Assembly: GCF_900142935.1 (NCBI RefSeq)
Contig: NZ_FSRS01000001.1
Coordinates: 816,001-880,000 of the forward strand
From: Rhodovulum sp. ES.010
GTDB taxonomy: Bacteria > Pseudomonadota > Alphaproteobacteria > Rhodobacterales > Rhodobacteraceae
Reading direction: 5' to 3'
Length of the DNA: 64,000 nucleotides
Positions 1 through 9,613 of this stretch are shown here, one piece after another. The translations under genes were made by a program, and so were the position numbers. Below the pieces are notes generated by a model, which searched no databases, was not told the origin of the DNA, and was given only the letters and a program-made list of their open reading frames with translations. Positions within the stretch are counted from its first letter, which is position 1. Every line of letters begins with the position of its first letter.

Positions 1-1234
1 GCCCCTCGGCATCGAGCCCGATCACCCCCGCGGTGACCGAGGAGAGCACCGAATCGAACAGCCGACGCCGGCGCTCGGTCTGGCGGTTGTTCTCCAGAAG
101 CGCCTCGCGCTGGCCCTTCAACTGGTGCGTCATCTGGTTGAAGATGCGCCCCAGCATGGCGATCTCGTCGTCGCCGTCCTCTTCCTTAACGCGCACGTCG
201 AAATCGCCCGCGCCCACCCGCTGCGCCGCGCCCGCCAGCCGGCCGACGGGTCGCGACAGCCGCTCGGCGAACCACAGGCCCAGCCACACTGCCGCGAGGA
301 TCAGGATCACGGCGAAGCCGAGGTAGAGCAGGCCAAACTCGAACAGCACCCGCCCTCGCTCGCTTTCGAGCTGACGGTAGAGGCGCGAGGTCTCCTGGGT
401 GTCGTCGAGCAGGCTCAGCAGGTCGCCATCCACGTTGCGCGAGATGTAGAGCAAGCGATCCGCATAGGCGTCGAGCGAGAGCAGAGCGCGGAACTCGTTG
501 TTGTCCCAGTCCTCGAGGATGACGGTCTCGCCCTCGGCGGCGCGGGCGATCTCGGCCGGAGCGGGCTGTTCATAGTCGAAGAGATAGGAACGCTCGCCCC
601 GCGCCTTGATCTCGCCGCCCCCGTCGATGACGTATGCCTCCTTCAGCCCGCGCTGAACCCGCGCCTGGGCCTGGGTCAGAAGCTGGCGCAACTCACCGTC
701 CGACAGGAAGAACATCCCCTGCCGCGCGACGTTCAGATAGCCTGCCAGCGTGCGCGCATCGGCCGCAAGATCGCGGCGGTGTTCGTCCTCATAGGCTTCG
801 GCCGCGGCGAGCGAGGCGCCCACGGCGTTGCGCACGCGCTCGGAAAACCATCCCTCGAGCCCGATATTGATGGTCAGACCGGCAAAGACCGCCACCAGCA
901 CCGTGGGCACAAGCGCGACCATGGCGAAGACGCCGGTCAGCCGCAGGTGCAGCCGCGAGCCCGCCGAATGCCGCCGCCGCGCGGCAACCATGCGAGCGAT
1001 CCGGCGAAATACCAGCGTGGCGACGACCAGCGAATAGACGAGATCGGCCAGCAGCAGTGCGCGCAGCCCGGTAGAGGTCGCGCCCTGGTCGAGCGGGCCG
1101 AGCAGGAGGAACGTGCCGACGGCAAGCAGCGGGCCCAGAACGACGAGCCCCAATGTCGCCGCGTTCTGCGCGCGCCGCGACGGCCGCCACTGGAAGAACC
1201 GCTCGAGGGCCATCCGGCCCGTGGCGCTTGCCAC
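1..1234 (-). CDS. ntrY: Nitrogen regulation sensor histidine kinase NtrY, N-terminal part (cut by window start)
   Basis: This is the membrane sensor kinase thought to pair with NtrX in nitrogen and redox control. Only the first ~411 residues are inside the window. Visible are hydrophobic segments near the N-terminus (LVVLGPLLAVGTFLL and ALLLADLVYSLVVATLVF), a third around FAMVALVPTVLVAVFAGL, a periplasmic/sensor stretch, a fourth membrane segment (LLYLGFAVILILAAVWLGL) and then a HAMP-like region (RLSRPVGRLAGAARRVGAGDF). The PAS and kinase domains lie off the window. I chose the GTG at 1234 because AAGAGG sits 7 bases before it; the in-frame ATG at 1213 has no good ribosome site. It lies 95 bases downstream of ntrC on the same strand, so probably the same operon. 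Confidence 0.88.
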   Translation of the reverse strand, partial: MASATGRMALERFFQWRPSRRAQNAATLGLVVLGPLLAVGTFLLLGPLDQGATSTGLRALLLADLVYSLVVATLVFRRIARMVAARRRHSAGSRLHLRLTGVFAMVALVPTVLVAVFAGLTINIGLEGWFSERVRNAVGASLAAAEAYEDEHRRDLAADARTLAGYLNVARQGMFFLSDGELRQLLTQAQARVQRGLKEAYVIDGGGEIKARGERSYLFDYEQPAPAEIARAAEGETVILEDWDNNEFRALLSLDAYADRLLYISRNVDGDLLSLLDDTQETSRLYRQLESERGRVLFEFGLLYLGFAVILILAAVWLGLWFAERLSRPVGRLAGAAQRVGAGDFDVRVKEEDGDDEIAMLGRIFNQMTHQLKGQREALLENNRQTERRRRLFDSVLSSVTAGVIGLDAEG

Positions 1235-1329
1235 TTGTCGCCTCTTTCGCTAAGGCCGCGCCTGGCGCGCGGACTGCTCCCCGTTGAGGCGGCGAATCTG
1301 CGCTTTCGCCGCCACGTTCTGTTGCGAAA

Positions 1330-2700
1330 TTACATCAATTTGCGGCGACGTGTCACGCGAATATCGAGGTCGGTGATCTTCTTGCGCAGCGTATTCCGGT
1401 TGATTCCCAGTAAATCCGCACACTTGGCCTGGTTTCCCCCTGTGGCGTCCAGCGCGATCTCGATCAGCGGAAACTCCACCTCGCGCAGGATCCGGGCGTA
1501 AAGGCCCGGTGGCGGCAGCACGCCGCCATGCAGGTCGAAATAGCGCCGCAGATGCTTGGCGACCGAGGCAGACAGCTTTTCGCCGTCGCCGCCGCCCACC
1601 AGTGGCTCGATTTCGGGCTGGTTGCCCAGCACCGCCTCGACCTCTGCGCGGGTGATGACCTCTTCCGGGCTGGTGACCACGAGGCGGCGGATCGTGTGCT
1701 CCAGCTGGCGCACGTTGCCCGGCCAGCTATAGGCGCGGATCAGGTCCATCGCGTCGGAGGCGAGCACCCGCGGCTGGGCCCCATCACGCTCGCCCCGCGC
1801 CAGGAAGTGCTCGGCGAGCAGCGGGATGTCGTCGACCCGCTCGCGGAGGGACGGCACGGCGATGGTCACGCCGCCGAGGCGGTAGAACAGATCCTGCCGG
1901 AACTCGCCGGCCTCCATCCGCGCCATCAGGTCCGTCTGGCTGGTGGCCATGGCGCGCGGGGCATTGTCGCCGAACGCGTCCAGCATCCGCACGATGCGCC
2001 CCTGCGCCTCTTCGTCCAGATCGGAAACCTCGTCGAACAGGATCGAACCGCCCTTGGCGCGTGAGACCAGTGCCGAGGGGCCGTCGACGCCTTCGAGATC
2101 GGCGGCAGCGGCGATCACGAAGGGCAGTGAACGGCGGTCGGAGAAATCGTGGATCGCACGGGCGATCAGCGACTTGCCGGTGCCCGACTCCCCGGTGATC
2201 AGCACCGGCAGGTCGGCGTTCATCACCCGCGCCACCAAACGATAAAGCGCCTGCATCTGCGGTGTGCGCCCGACAAGCGGCAGGTCGTCCTGCTCGTCCG
2301 GCGGCTCGGGCACCTCGCGGGTCGGACGCACGCGGCGCTTGGTCTCCAGCGCGCGGGCCGCCCGCTTCATGAGGTCGGGCAGGTCGAACGGCTTGGGCAG
2401 ATAGTCGTAGGCCTCCGCCTCGGCAGCCTGGATCGCGGTCATGATCGTGTTCTGGGCCGAGATCACGATCACGGGCAGGCCGGGGCGTTCCTCGCCGATC
2501 TTGGGCAGCATTTCCAGACCGTTGCCGTCGGGCATGACCACGTCCGAGATCACCAGGTCGCCCTTGCCCTCGCCCACCCAGCGCATCAGCGTCGTCAGCG
2601 ACGAGGTCGCGTGCACCTTGCAGCCCGCGCGGGTCAGCGCTTGCGTCAGCACGGTGCGGATCGTGCGGTCGTCGTCGGCGACAAGAACGGTTCCGTCCAT
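1330..2700 (-). CDS. ntrC: Nitrogen regulation response regulator NtrC (no GAFTGA loop)
   Basis: This DNA-binding response regulator activates nitrogen-assimilation genes when phosphorylated by NtrB. Residues 1-120 are a receiver domain with phospho-acceptor Asp53 (ISDVVMPDG). Residues ~140-370 are an AAA+ ATPase domain with Walker A GESGTGKS at 170-177 and Walker B ILFDEV at 220-225. The C-terminus ends in a Fis-type helix-turn-helix ([20 protein letters not shown]). The segment between Walker A and Walker B, where sigma-54 activators carry ESELFGHEKGAFTGA, is shortened ([20 protein letters not shown]) and has no GAFTGA. Loss of this loop is established for Rhodobacter capsulatus NtrC, which acts with sigma-70 polymerase, so sigma-70 activation is inferred here. 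Its ATG overlaps the ntrB stop (TGATG). Confidence 0.95.
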   Translation of the reverse strand: MDGTVLVADDDRTIRTVLTQALTRAGCKVHATSSLTTLMRWVGEGKGDLVISDVVMPDGNGLEMLPKIGEERPGLPVIVISAQNTIMTAIQAAEAEAYDYLPKPFDLPDLMKRAARALETKRRVRPTREVPEPPDEQDDLPLVGRTPQMQALYRLVARVMNADLPVLITGESGTGKSLIARAIHDFSDRRSLPFVIAAAADLEGVDGPSALVSRAKGGSILFDEVSDLDEEAQGRIVRMLDAFGDNAPRAMATSQTDLMARMEAGEFRQDLFYRLGGVTIAVPSLRERVDDIPLLAEHFLARGERDGAQPRVLASDAMDLIRAYSWPGNVRQLEHTIRRLVVTSPEEVITRAEVEAVLGNQPEIEPLVGGGDGEKLSASVAKHLRRYFDLHGGVLPPPGLYARILREVEFPLIEIALDATGGNQAKCADLLGINRNTLRKKITDLDIRVTRRRKLM

Positions 2701-3779
2701 CAGGTCTCATCCTCTCGGGGTTTGGGGGCGACGGGCAAAGAGATGCGGAAGACGGTGCGCCCGGGCACCGAGTCGACCGCAATCCAGCCGCCGTGGTCGG
2801 AGACGATCTTGGAGACCAGCGCGAGGCCCAGCCCGGTGCCGTTCTCGCGGCCCGAAACGAAGGGCTCGAAAATGTCGCCGGCGATCTCGGTGGGCAGGCC
2901 GGGGCCGTCGTCGATGATCTCGACCTGCAGCGGCACCGGCACGCCCGAGCCGTCCGGGTGACGCAAGCGTAGCGACTGTTCGTAGAAGGTGTGCAGCCGG
3001 ATCGTGCCGCCATCTGGCCCAGCCGCCTGGGCGGCGTTGCGGATGAGGTTGGAAAACACCTGCATCAGCTGGTCGGGATCCGCCCAGGTGGGCGGCAGCG
3101 AGGGGTCGTAATCCTCCTCGATCTTCATATGCGCGGCATAGCTGACCGTCGCCGATTTCCGCGCCCGGTCCAGGACATCGTGGATGTTGACCGCCCGGCA
3201 CTTGGGCGGGCTGAGGTTGCCGAACTGTTCCACCTGGTCGAGCAGCGCCACGATCCGACGGCTTTCGGCGACGATCAGGTCGGTCAGCTCCAGGTCGCTG
3301 CCGCTGAGGTTCATCGACAGGAGTTGCGCCGCCCCGGTGATGCCGGCGAGCGGGTTCTTGATTTCGTGGGCCAGCATCTCGGCCATGCCGATGGCGGATT
3401 TCGCCGCCGTCTTCACCGAATGCGCCCGCCCCAGCCGCCCGGCCAGTTCACGCGGCGAAACCAGCAAAAGCACATGCTTGGCCTGGTCGTTCATCGGCGC
3501 GATCTGCAGGTTGCACTGCACCGGCGCCCGCGCCCCGGCCGTCACGTCGACATCGTTGATGAACAGCGCCGCGTGGTTTGCGCGAACCCGCGCGAAGGCC
3601 TCGTCCAGCGGCGCATCCACGGCGAGCCGGTCGAAGACAGGCATGTCGCGCAGTGTCCTGAGCGTGGCGTTCATGAACAGCTCGGCGGCGGGGTTGATCG
3701 CGGCGATGCGGTCCTCGGCGTCCAGAAGGAAGGCCGGGATCGGCAGCGCAGTCCAGATCGCGTCATGGCCAAGGCTCAT
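2700..3779 (-). CDS. ntrB: Nitrogen regulation sensor kinase NtrB
   Basis: This soluble two-component histidine kinase/phosphatase controls NtrC and is normally governed by PII proteins. It has 359 residues: an N-terminal PAS-like region ([19 protein letters not shown]), the phospho-acceptor H-box with His138 ([11 protein letters not shown]), an N-box region ([12 protein letters not shown]) and glycine-rich ATP lid motifs ([16 protein letters not shown]). An upstream extension of the frame runs antisense-like through dusB and is not credible; the start at 3779 gives an ATGA overlap with the dusB stop and the normal family N-terminus. The 1-base overlap with ntrC implies translational coupling of sensor and regulator. 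Confidence 0.95.
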   Translation of the reverse strand: MSLGHDAIWTALPIPAFLLDAEDRIAAINPAAELFMNATLRTLRDMPVFDRLAVDAPLDEAFARVRANHAALFINDVDVTAGARAPVQCNLQIAPMNDQAKHVLLLVSPRELAGRLGRAHSVKTAAKSAIGMAEMLAHEIKNPLAGITGAAQLLSMNLSGSDLELTDLIVAESRRIVALLDQVEQFGNLSPPKCRAVNIHDVLDRARKSATVSYAAHMKIEEDYDPSLPPTWADPDQLMQVFSNLIRNAAQAAGPDGGTIRLHTFYEQSLRLRHPDGSGVPVPLQVEIIDDGPGLPTEIAGDIFEPFVSGRENGTGLGLALVSKIVSDHGGWIAVDSVPGRTVFRISLPVAPKPREDET

Positions 3780-4762
3780 GCGGCCACCCGCTCGCCGCGC
3801 GCGCCGAGCGCCTCCGGCAGGTACGCCAGCACGCAGGCCGGGTCGTGCGCAGTCAGCACCGTGCGGCGCATATCGTTCGGGGTGCCTGCTTCGGCCATGT
3901 ACCAGCCCAGGTGCTTGCGGATCACCCGCGCGCCCAGCTCCCGACCGTAGAACGCAAGTGCGGACTCGTAATGGCCGCAGACCATGTCGGCGAAGGCTGC
4001 GCCTTTCGGAGCGTCGGGGAAAGGACGGCCCTCCAGCGCGGCGGCAATCTGCGCCAGGAGCCACGGCCGCCCCTGCGCGCCGCGGCCGACCATAACGCCA
4101 TCGGCACCCGATTGCGCGAGCGCACGGCCTGCCGTTGCACCGTCGACGATGTCGCCATTGGCGATGACAGGCACGTCCACCGCCCGTTTCACCGCGCGGA
4201 TCGCGGCCCAGTCGGCCACCCCCTTGTAGAATTGGCAGCGGGTGCGGCCATGAACGGTGATCATCCGCACGCCGGCCGCCGCCGCACGCCGCGCAAGCTC
4301 CGTTGCGTTCCGCATGTCGTCGTCCCAGCCGAGCCGCATCTTGAGCGTGACCGGTACGCGGACCGCGCCCACCACCGCCTCGATCAGCCGAAGCGCCCGG
4401 TCTGGGTCGCGCATCAGCGCCGAGCCCGACAGGCCGCCCGTCACCTTCTTGGCCGGGCAGCCCATGTTGATGTCGATGATACGCGCGCCCTGGTCGGCGA
4501 CCATGGCAGCGGCCCGCGCCATCCAGGCGGGGTCGCGCCCAGCCAGCTGGACCGCGGTCGCCGATCCGTCGAGACCAAGCGCGGCCCGCTCGCGCACGCC
4601 GGGCTTGGCCTGCACCATCTCCTGGCTTGCCACCATCTCCGAGACGACCAGGCCGGCGCCGAAGGAGGCCACCAACCGCCGAAATGGCAGATCGGTGATC
4701 CCGGCCATCGGAGCCAGCAGCACCGGCGGGGCGAGCGTCATGTTTGCCAACTGAATGGACAA
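3776..4762 (-). CDS. dusB: tRNA-dihydrouridine synthase (NifR3/DusB)
   Basis: This FMN- and NADPH-dependent enzyme reduces uridine to dihydrouridine in the tRNA D-loop. The 328 residues show the Dus TIM-barrel start (LLAPMAGITDLPFRR), the catalytic-Cys motif MGCPAKKVT with Cys102, the HGRTR motif and the phosphate-binding segment IANGDIVDG...GVMVGRGAQGRPW. It is the first gene of the leftward dusB-ntrB-ntrC-ntrY set, and its stop overlaps ntrB by four bases. The same order is known from Rhodobacter capsulatus, where the gene was named nifR3 because insertions in it affect the downstream ntr genes. The promoter should lie in the 186-base gap to ispDF. Confidence 0.95.
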   Translation of the reverse strand: MSIQLANMTLAPPVLLAPMAGITDLPFRRLVASFGAGLVVSEMVASQEMVQAKPGVRERAALGLDGSATAVQLAGRDPAWMARAAAMVADQGARIIDINMGCPAKKVTGGLSGSALMRDPDRALRLIEAVVGAVRVPVTLKMRLGWDDDMRNATELARRAAAAGVRMITVHGRTRCQFYKGVADWAAIRAVKRAVDVPVIANGDIVDGATAGRALAQSGADGVMVGRGAQGRPWLLAQIAAALEGRPFPDAPKGAAFADMVCGHYESALAFYGRELGARVIRKHLGWYMAEAGTPNDMRRTVLTAHDPACVLAYLPEALGARGERVAA

Positions 4763-4854
4763 GTGATTAAACCTTGTGCATTTCTCTCGGATGTAGAACG
4801 CGCTTGTCGGAAATACAATTCATGGCCTGCCAGTGCGACGCCCGAAACACGAAT

Positions 4855-4871
4855 TGCTTGAAATTTAAGCA
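4855..4871. promoter_or_regulatory. Imperfect palindrome between dusB and ispDF
   Basis: TGCTTGAAATTTAAGCA is a 17-base inverted repeat with 8-base arms and one mismatched pair, in an AT-richer patch of the divergent dusB/ispDF gap. It is 78 bases from ispDF and 93 from dusB. A regulator site is possible, but the protein is unknown. Confidence 0.3.
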
Positions 4872-4948
4872 GGTCATACCGCCACATTGCCCCATTGCCC
4901 CGCAGCGCCGCCCCGCCTAAGAAGCCAGCGACGGTGTGAGAGAGGCAG

Positions 4949-6094
4949 ATGACAGTCACGGCGATCATCGTGGCCGCGGGGCGCGGCACCAGGGCGGGCG
5001 GTGACCGTCCCAAGCAATATCAGACGCTTGCGGGGCGCCCAATGCTGGCGCACACCTTGGCCGCCTTTATGGCGCATCCCCGAGTCGACGCGCTGGTGGC
5101 GGTGGTTCATCCCGAGGATGACGCGTTTTTCACCGATGTGGCGGGGGTGTTGGCGGCCGAGGTCACCCCGGTTCGAGGCGGCGCCACCCGCGACGCCTCG
5201 GTCATGGCCGGGGTCGACGCCGTGCCCGGAGGCACGACGCGGGTTCTGATCCATGACGGCGCGCGGCCTCTGGTGAATGCGGACCTGATCGACCGGGTGA
5301 TCGACGCGCTGGACACCCATCCCGGCGCCGCCCCCGCGCTGCCGGTGACCGATGCGCTCTGGCGGGGCGCGGAGGGCTTGGTCGAGACCCCCCACCCGCG
5401 CGACGGGCTCTATCGCGCGCAGACGCCCCAAGGATTCCGGCTGGATGCAATTCGCGCTGCCCATGGCGCGCATCCGGGCGGCGCAGCCGACGATGTCGAG
5501 GTGGCTCTGGCCGCCGGGCTGTCCGTGGCGATCGTCGCGGGCGACGAAGACAACATCAAGATCACCCACGGCCCGGATTTCGCCCGCGCCGAACGGGTCC
5601 TCAGGGAGAGGGACATGGATATTCGCACCGGCAACGGTTTCGACGTGCACGCCTTCTGCGAGGGCGACGGAGTGATTCTCTGCGGCGTAAAGGTGCCGCA
5701 CGACAAGGCGCTCAAGGGCCACTCGGACGCCGATGTCGGCATGCATGCGGTGACCGACGCGATCTACGGGGCGCTGGCCGAGGGCGATATCGGCACGCAT
5801 TTCCCGCCTTCCGACCCGCAATGGAAGGGCGCGGCTTCCGACATCTTCCTCAAGCATGCCGTTGGCCGGGTGGCCGAGCGCGGCTTCCGCATCGCCAATG
5901 CCGATCTCACTCTGATCTGCGAACGGCCCAAGATCGGTCCCGTGGCAGGCGCGATGCGAACCGAGATGGCGCGACTGATGGGACTCGACGAGGACCGGAT
6001 CAGCGTGAAAGCCACGACCTCGGAACGGCTTGGCTTCACCGGGCGCGAAGAAGGGATCGCGGCGCTTGCCACCGTGACGCTGGTGCGACCGTGA
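4949..6094 (+). CDS. ispDF: Bifunctional IspD/IspF, isoprenoid (MEP) pathway
   Basis: This fusion catalyses two steps of the methylerythritol phosphate pathway: CTP-dependent cytidylylation of 2-C-methyl-D-erythritol 4-phosphate and later cyclisation to the 2,4-cyclodiphosphate. Residues 1-~222 are the IspD nucleotidyltransferase ([19 protein letters not shown], then [11 protein letters not shown]). From Met223 the IspF domain follows ([45 protein letters not shown]), with its Asp/His zinc ligands in FDVHAF. Fusion of the two is common in Alphaproteobacteria. The start is preceded by GAGAGAGG. Its stop overlaps the pgpA start by one base. Confidence 0.97.
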   Translation: MTVTAIIVAAGRGTRAGGDRPKQYQTLAGRPMLAHTLAAFMAHPRVDALVAVVHPEDDAFFTDVAGVLAAEVTPVRGGATRDASVMAGVDAVPGGTTRVLIHDGARPLVNADLIDRVIDALDTHPGAAPALPVTDALWRGAEGLVETPHPRDGLYRAQTPQGFRLDAIRAAHGAHPGGAADDVEVALAAGLSVAIVAGDEDNIKITHGPDFARAERVLRERDMDIRTGNGFDVHAFCEGDGVILCGVKVPHDKALKGHSDADVGMHAVTDAIYGALAEGDIGTHFPPSDPQWKGAASDIFLKHAVGRVAERGFRIANADLTLICERPKIGPVAGAMRTEMARLMGLDEDRISVKATTSERLGFTGREEGIAALATVTLVRP

Positions 6095-6585
6095 TGCTGG
6101 CCCGCATGGTCGCAACCCTATTCGGCGTGGGCTTCCTGCGGCCGGCTTCGGGCACCTGGGGGTCGCTGGCCGCGTTGCCGCTGTTCTGGGCGCTCCACGT
6201 CCTCGGCGGGCCGTGGCTGGCCCTGGGCGCCACTGCGCTGGTCACGCTAGCGGGCTGGTGGGCGGTGCGCGACGCCTCCCGCGGCACCACCGACCCGGAT
6301 CGCAGCGAATATGTAATCGACGAAGTGGCAGGCATGTGGCTCGCGCTCATGCCGGTCTCGTTCGGGGCAGCGGTGGCCGGTGTCGGCGTTCTCGACCTCT
6401 ATCCCGGCTGGATCGCGGCGTTCCTCGGCTTCCGCCTCTTCGACATCTGGAAGCCGGGCCCCATCGGCTGGGCGGATCGCCAGAACACGCCCCTCGGCGT
6501 GATGCTGGACGACGTGCTGGCCGGGTTTGCCGCCGGGCTTTTGGTCATTGCGCTGGCGGCCGTGTCGCATATTTTCCTGCTATGA
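6094..6585 (+). CDS. pgpA: Phosphatidylglycerophosphatase A
   Basis: This inner-membrane phosphatase dephosphorylates phosphatidylglycerol phosphate to phosphatidylglycerol. The 163 residues contain the PgpA motifs GFLRPASGTWGSLAALP near the N-terminus, YVIDEVAGMW in the middle and the distal FRLFDIWKPGPIGWADR, with about four hydrophobic segments. The ATG at 6094 overlaps the ispDF stop, and its own stop overlaps the cinA start, so the three genes are translated as a coupled unit. A GTG at 6091 is in frame, but the ATG is preferred. Confidence 0.93.
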   Translation: MLARMVATLFGVGFLRPASGTWGSLAALPLFWALHVLGGPWLALGATALVTLAGWWAVRDASRGTTDPDRSEYVIDEVAGMWLALMPVSFGAAVAGVGVLDLYPGWIAAFLGFRLFDIWKPGPIGWADRQNTPLGVMLDDVLAGFAAGLLVIALAAVSHIFLL

Positions 6586-7064
6586 CCATTCGACCCGACA
6601 CCCTCGTTGCCCTCGCCCGCGAGCGCGGCATCACGATCGCCGCCGCCGAAAGCTGTACCGGCGGCATGCTCGCGGCGGCCATCACCGACATACCCGGCGC
6701 GTCCAAGATGTTCGACTGCGGGTTCGTCACCTATTCCAACGCGGCCAAGCAGGCGTTGCTGGACGTGCGGGCCGAGACGCTGGCGGCGCATGGCGCGGTG
6801 TCGGAGGCGGTCGCCACCGAGATGGCGCAAGGCGCGCTCGATCGCTCGGCGGCGGATTTCGCCGTGGCCATTACCGGCATCGCGGGGCCCGGCGGCTCGG
6901 ACCACAAGCCCGAAGGCCGGGTCTGCTTTGCCCTTGCCCGCCGCGGCGCGGAGGTCGAGACCGAGATGGTGGATTTCGGCCGGCTCGGGCGGGACCGGGT
7001 CCGCGCGGCGAGCCGGGACCACGCGCTCTCGATGCTGACCGAGGCTATCGGCGAGGCCGAATAA
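6582..7064 (+). CDS. cinA: CinA-family nicotinamide-nucleotide amidohydrolase
   Basis: This is the stand-alone CinA C-terminal domain (PncC type), which deamidates nicotinamide mononucleotide in NAD recycling. The 160 residues carry AAESCTGG at ~20, the GASKMFDCGFVTYSNAAK segment and the AITGIAGPGGSDHKPEG motif. The N-terminal molybdopterin-binding-like domain of full-length CinA is absent, as is usual for PncC-type members. It overlaps the pgpA stop (ATG at 6582, TGA at 6583). Confidence 0.93.
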   Translation: MTIRPDTLVALARERGITIAAAESCTGGMLAAAITDIPGASKMFDCGFVTYSNAAKQALLDVRAETLAAHGAVSEAVATEMAQGALDRSAADFAVAITGIAGPGGSDHKPEGRVCFALARRGAEVETEMVDFGRLGRDRVRAASRDHALSMLTEAIGEAE

Positions 7065-7066
7065 CC

Positions 7067-7082
7067 GCGCGGCTTGCCGCGC
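7067..7082. terminator. GC-rich hairpin at convergent gene ends
   Basis: GCGCGGC-TT-GCCGCGC forms a perfect 7-bp stem directly after the cinA stop, between cinA (+) and the MmgE/PrpD gene (-). The loop is tight and no T-run follows, so it is a weak terminator candidate. Confidence 0.35.
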
Positions 7083-7138
7083 TTCGGGAGATCGGTGCCC
7101 AAAGGCTTCCCCCAGCGCTGCCGGGCGTTCCCCTATGC

Positions 7139-8449
7139 TCAGGCCTCCTCGGTGAGGCCAAGCCCCGCCAAGGTGGCGCCAAGCGCTTCCGGGTCCGGCC
7201 CCTCGCTAGCCATGCAACTCTCCCACAGTCGCGCCGCGCGACCCGGCCCGAGCAGGCTCTCGGCCTTCGCCCGCAGCCTCTGTGCGCGGGTGTCTATCGC
7301 CAGCGGCGCATCGAGGTCATGCGACGCCTCCGCAGCACCGGTCGCGGTCTCCACGATCACACGCGCCGCGGTCTCGGGCATGGACTCGTCCACCGCCACC
7401 GTCACCCGGTCTCGCAGGGCGACCAACGCGGGGTCAACGCAGGCCGCGTCGGAAAACGTGGCGAGCGCGGCGGTGTCGCGTCCCGCAAGCACCATCGCCG
7501 CGATCAGCCGATAACTGAACTTGGCGCCAAGCCCAGTCTGCGGGGCGGGCTGATTACAGACCTTCAGCCAGCGCGGATGAGTTAGAACGGTCACCCCGCG
7601 CACGGTCGCCGGATCCAGCGGGGTCAGGGTCTTCAGCGCCTCGATCATCGCTTGCGTGCCATGGCAGCATGCATGGAACTTGTGGCTCACGCCTTCGAAC
7701 AGCCAGTGGCGGCCCAGACCGTCCAGCGCATCCCGCGCGGCGCTGCCCCCATGGGTTTCACCGAAGCCCTGCGTGCCGTCGAACCCGTCGGGTGTCGAAA
7801 CGAAGCCGCGGGCCGCCAGTTGCGCCGCCTCGGCGCCATTCGCGGCGGCAATGCCGGCGTTGTAGGGCTTGCCCATGGTACCGAACTGCGATTTCAGTCC
7901 AGAGGCGCGGGTGGAGACCAATCCCACAGCCTGCGCCCCGTCGGCGCCCAGAAGCCGCGCACCGGCCAGCGCCGCCCCGAAGGCGCCCGCTGTCGCCGTC
8001 TGGTGAAATCCGGCCTGGTAATGACTGCGCCCCAGCCAGATGCCGACACGGATCGACGCTTCGACCCCGACCAGCGCCGCCTCGAGAAAGGCCCGTGCGT
8101 CCGCGCCCGTCTTCTGCGCAAGCGCCAGCGCGGCAGGGACCACGGCCACCGACGGGTGGCCGATATGGGCGAAATGGGTGTCGTCGTAGTCGAGCGCGTG
8201 GGAGACCGCGCCATTGGCCAGCGCCGCCGCCCGCGCCGGCACCCGCGCCGCGGCGCCGACCAGCCCGGCCTGCGCCGCCCCGCCTTCCTCGCGCACCATG
8301 TCGCGCACCAGACGCGCGACGGGTTCGTCGGCACCGGCCAGCGCGCAGGCCGCCCAGTCGAAGACCGACAGACGCATCATCCGCTCGGACGCTTCGGTGC
8401 CGCGCGCCGAGTCCGCGAATTCGGCCAGTTCTTCGGTGATCCTGCCCAT
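7139..8449 (-). CDS. MmgE/PrpD family protein
   Basis: This 436-residue protein belongs to the MmgE/PrpD fold, which includes 2-methylcitrate dehydratase, cis-aconitate decarboxylase and epimerases of unclear substrate. Family features are SHALDYDDTHFAHIGHPSVA, the FHQTATAGAFGAA stretch and KFHACCHGTQ. No other propionate or methylcitrate gene is nearby, so the substrate cannot be read from context. The start at 8449 is chosen because AGGAGG lies a few bases upstream; the frame stays open 48 bases further, but without a ribosome site. It converges on cinA and runs in the same direction as the RatA-like gene behind it. Confidence 0.88.
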   Translation of the reverse strand: MGRITEELAEFADSARGTEASERMMRLSVFDWAACALAGADEPVARLVRDMVREEGGAAQAGLVGAAARVPARAAALANGAVSHALDYDDTHFAHIGHPSVAVVPAALALAQKTGADARAFLEAALVGVEASIRVGIWLGRSHYQAGFHQTATAGAFGAALAGARLLGADGAQAVGLVSTRASGLKSQFGTMGKPYNAGIAAANGAEAAQLAARGFVSTPDGFDGTQGFGETHGGSAARDALDGLGRHWLFEGVSHKFHACCHGTQAMIEALKTLTPLDPATVRGVTVLTHPRWLKVCNQPAPQTGLGAKFSYRLIAAMVLAGRDTAALATFSDAACVDPALVALRDRVTVAVDESMPETAARVIVETATGAAEASHDLDAPLAIDTRAQRLRAKAESLLGPGRAARLWESCMASEGPDPEALGATLAGLGLTEEA

Positions 8450-8513
8450 GCGCCCCTCCTCTCGCGCCAGACTGCCCCGGCCTCGCGGCACCTTCAAGGG
8501 CCATGAGCGGAGG

Positions 8514-8972
8514 TCAGCAGTGTGCTGTGCCGTAAAGCTCTTCGGCGCGCTCCTCGAAGGCGCGCACGATGCGCTGCATCGCCTCGTTGAACACCGCCCC
8601 GATCACGCTTTGCAGCACCCGGTTCTTGAACTCGAAATCGACGAAGAAATCGACCTTGCAACGCCGTTCGCCGATATCTTCGAACTTCCAGTGCGACTTG
8701 AGGTAGCGGAACGGCCCGTCGAGATACTCGGTGTCGATCCGGTAGAGGTCTGGCCAGAGGGTCACCCGGCTGCCGAAGCGCTCGCGGAACACCTTGAACG
8801 AGATCACAAGGTCGGCCTCCATGACCTCGTGATCTCCGAACGGGGTGCGTGAGCGGATGCGCGCCGCTGCCGTCCAGGGGAGGAATTTCGGATAGGAGGC
8901 GACATCGGCGACGAGGTCATACATCTCCTGCGCCGAATACGGCATCTCGCGGTTCTCGGAATGTCTCGGCAT
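8514..8972 (-). CDS. RatA/Coq10-type START-domain protein
   Basis: This 152-residue polyketide-cyclase/START-like protein is of the type often labelled RatA toxin family. In Alphaproteobacteria it is closer to Coq10, a lipid/ubiquinone-binding helper of respiration, so a toxin role is not supported by the context. Visible family features are the start MPRHSENREMPYSAQEMYDLV, the VASYPKFLPW motif and the closing EFKNRVLQSVIGAVFNEA helix. The start at 8972 matches the family N-terminus; longer readings run into the hpt promoter region. It is divergent from hpt with a 69-base gap. Confidence 0.85.
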   Translation of the reverse strand: MPRHSENREMPYSAQEMYDLVADVASYPKFLPWTAAARIRSRTPFGDHEVMEADLVISFKVFRERFGSRVTLWPDLYRIDTEYLDGPFRYLKSHWKFEDIGERRCKVDFFVDFEFKNRVLQSVIGAVFNEAMQRIVRAFEERAEELYGTAHC

Positions 8973-9041
8973 GATCCCGCTTTGCTGCTGACAGTGGGCT
9001 GCCATTTCTGCTAGTGAGCAGCCGAAATCAAGGGGGAAGGC

Positions 9042-9581
9042 ATGGGCAAGCGACCCTATGTCATAGACGAGATGCTCTCGGCCAAGACGATCGCCGCCCG
9101 GGTCGAGGCGCTGGCCGCCGAGATCGCCCGGCATTTCGCCGACAGCGACAAGCTCGTGGTCGTCGGACTCCTGCGCGGCTCCTTCGTGTTCATTGCCGAT
9201 CTCGTGCGCGAGTTGCGCCGGCCTGTGGAGGTCGATTTCATCGAGACCTCGTCCTACGGCAATGCCACCGAAAGCTCGCGCGAAGTGCGCATCCTCAAGG
9301 ACCTTCGCGGCAAGATCGAGGGGCGCGACGTTCTGGTGGTCGAGGACATCGTCGATACCGGGCACACGCTGTCGCACGTTCTGCACTTGCTGCAGGCGCG
9401 CGCGCCGCGTCGGCTTGAATGCTGCGCGCTACTCGACAAGCCCTCGCGGCGCGAGGTGGGCGTTAAGGCGACCTGGGTCGGGTTCGAGATCCCCGACGAG
9501 TTCGTGGTTGGCTACGGCATCGACTATGCCCAGCTCAACCGCAATCTGCCCTTCATCGGCGCGGTGCGGTTCACCGGGTAA
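9042..9581 (+). CDS. hpt: Hypoxanthine phosphoribosyltransferase
   Basis: This cytosolic purine-salvage enzyme makes IMP (and GMP) from hypoxanthine or guanine and PRPP. The 179 residues contain the PRPP-binding motif [14 protein letters not shown], the early [11 protein letters not shown] loop, the [10 protein letters not shown] flexible-loop region and the base-pocket segment [19 protein letters not shown]. The length is normal. The start is preceded by AAGGGGGAAGGC. The 175 bases after its stop hold a possible micro-ORF that leads into the EamA gene. Confidence 0.95.
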   Translation: MGKRPYVIDEMLSAKTIAARVEALAAEIARHFADSDKLVVVGLLRGSFVFIADLVRELRRPVEVDFIETSSYGNATESSREVRILKDLRGKIEGRDVLVVEDIVDTGHTLSHVLHLLQARAPRRLECCALLDKPSRREVGVKATWVGFEIPDEFVVGYGIDYAQLNRNLPFIGAVRFTG

Positions 9582-9613
9582 CGCTGCACTGGCTGCAGCG
9601 GGCAAGGCGTTGG

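Noticed and set aside
8514..8972. RatA-type toxin
   Set aside because: The label is historical; the sequence and the absence of a partner antitoxin fit the Coq10-like lipid-binding branch.
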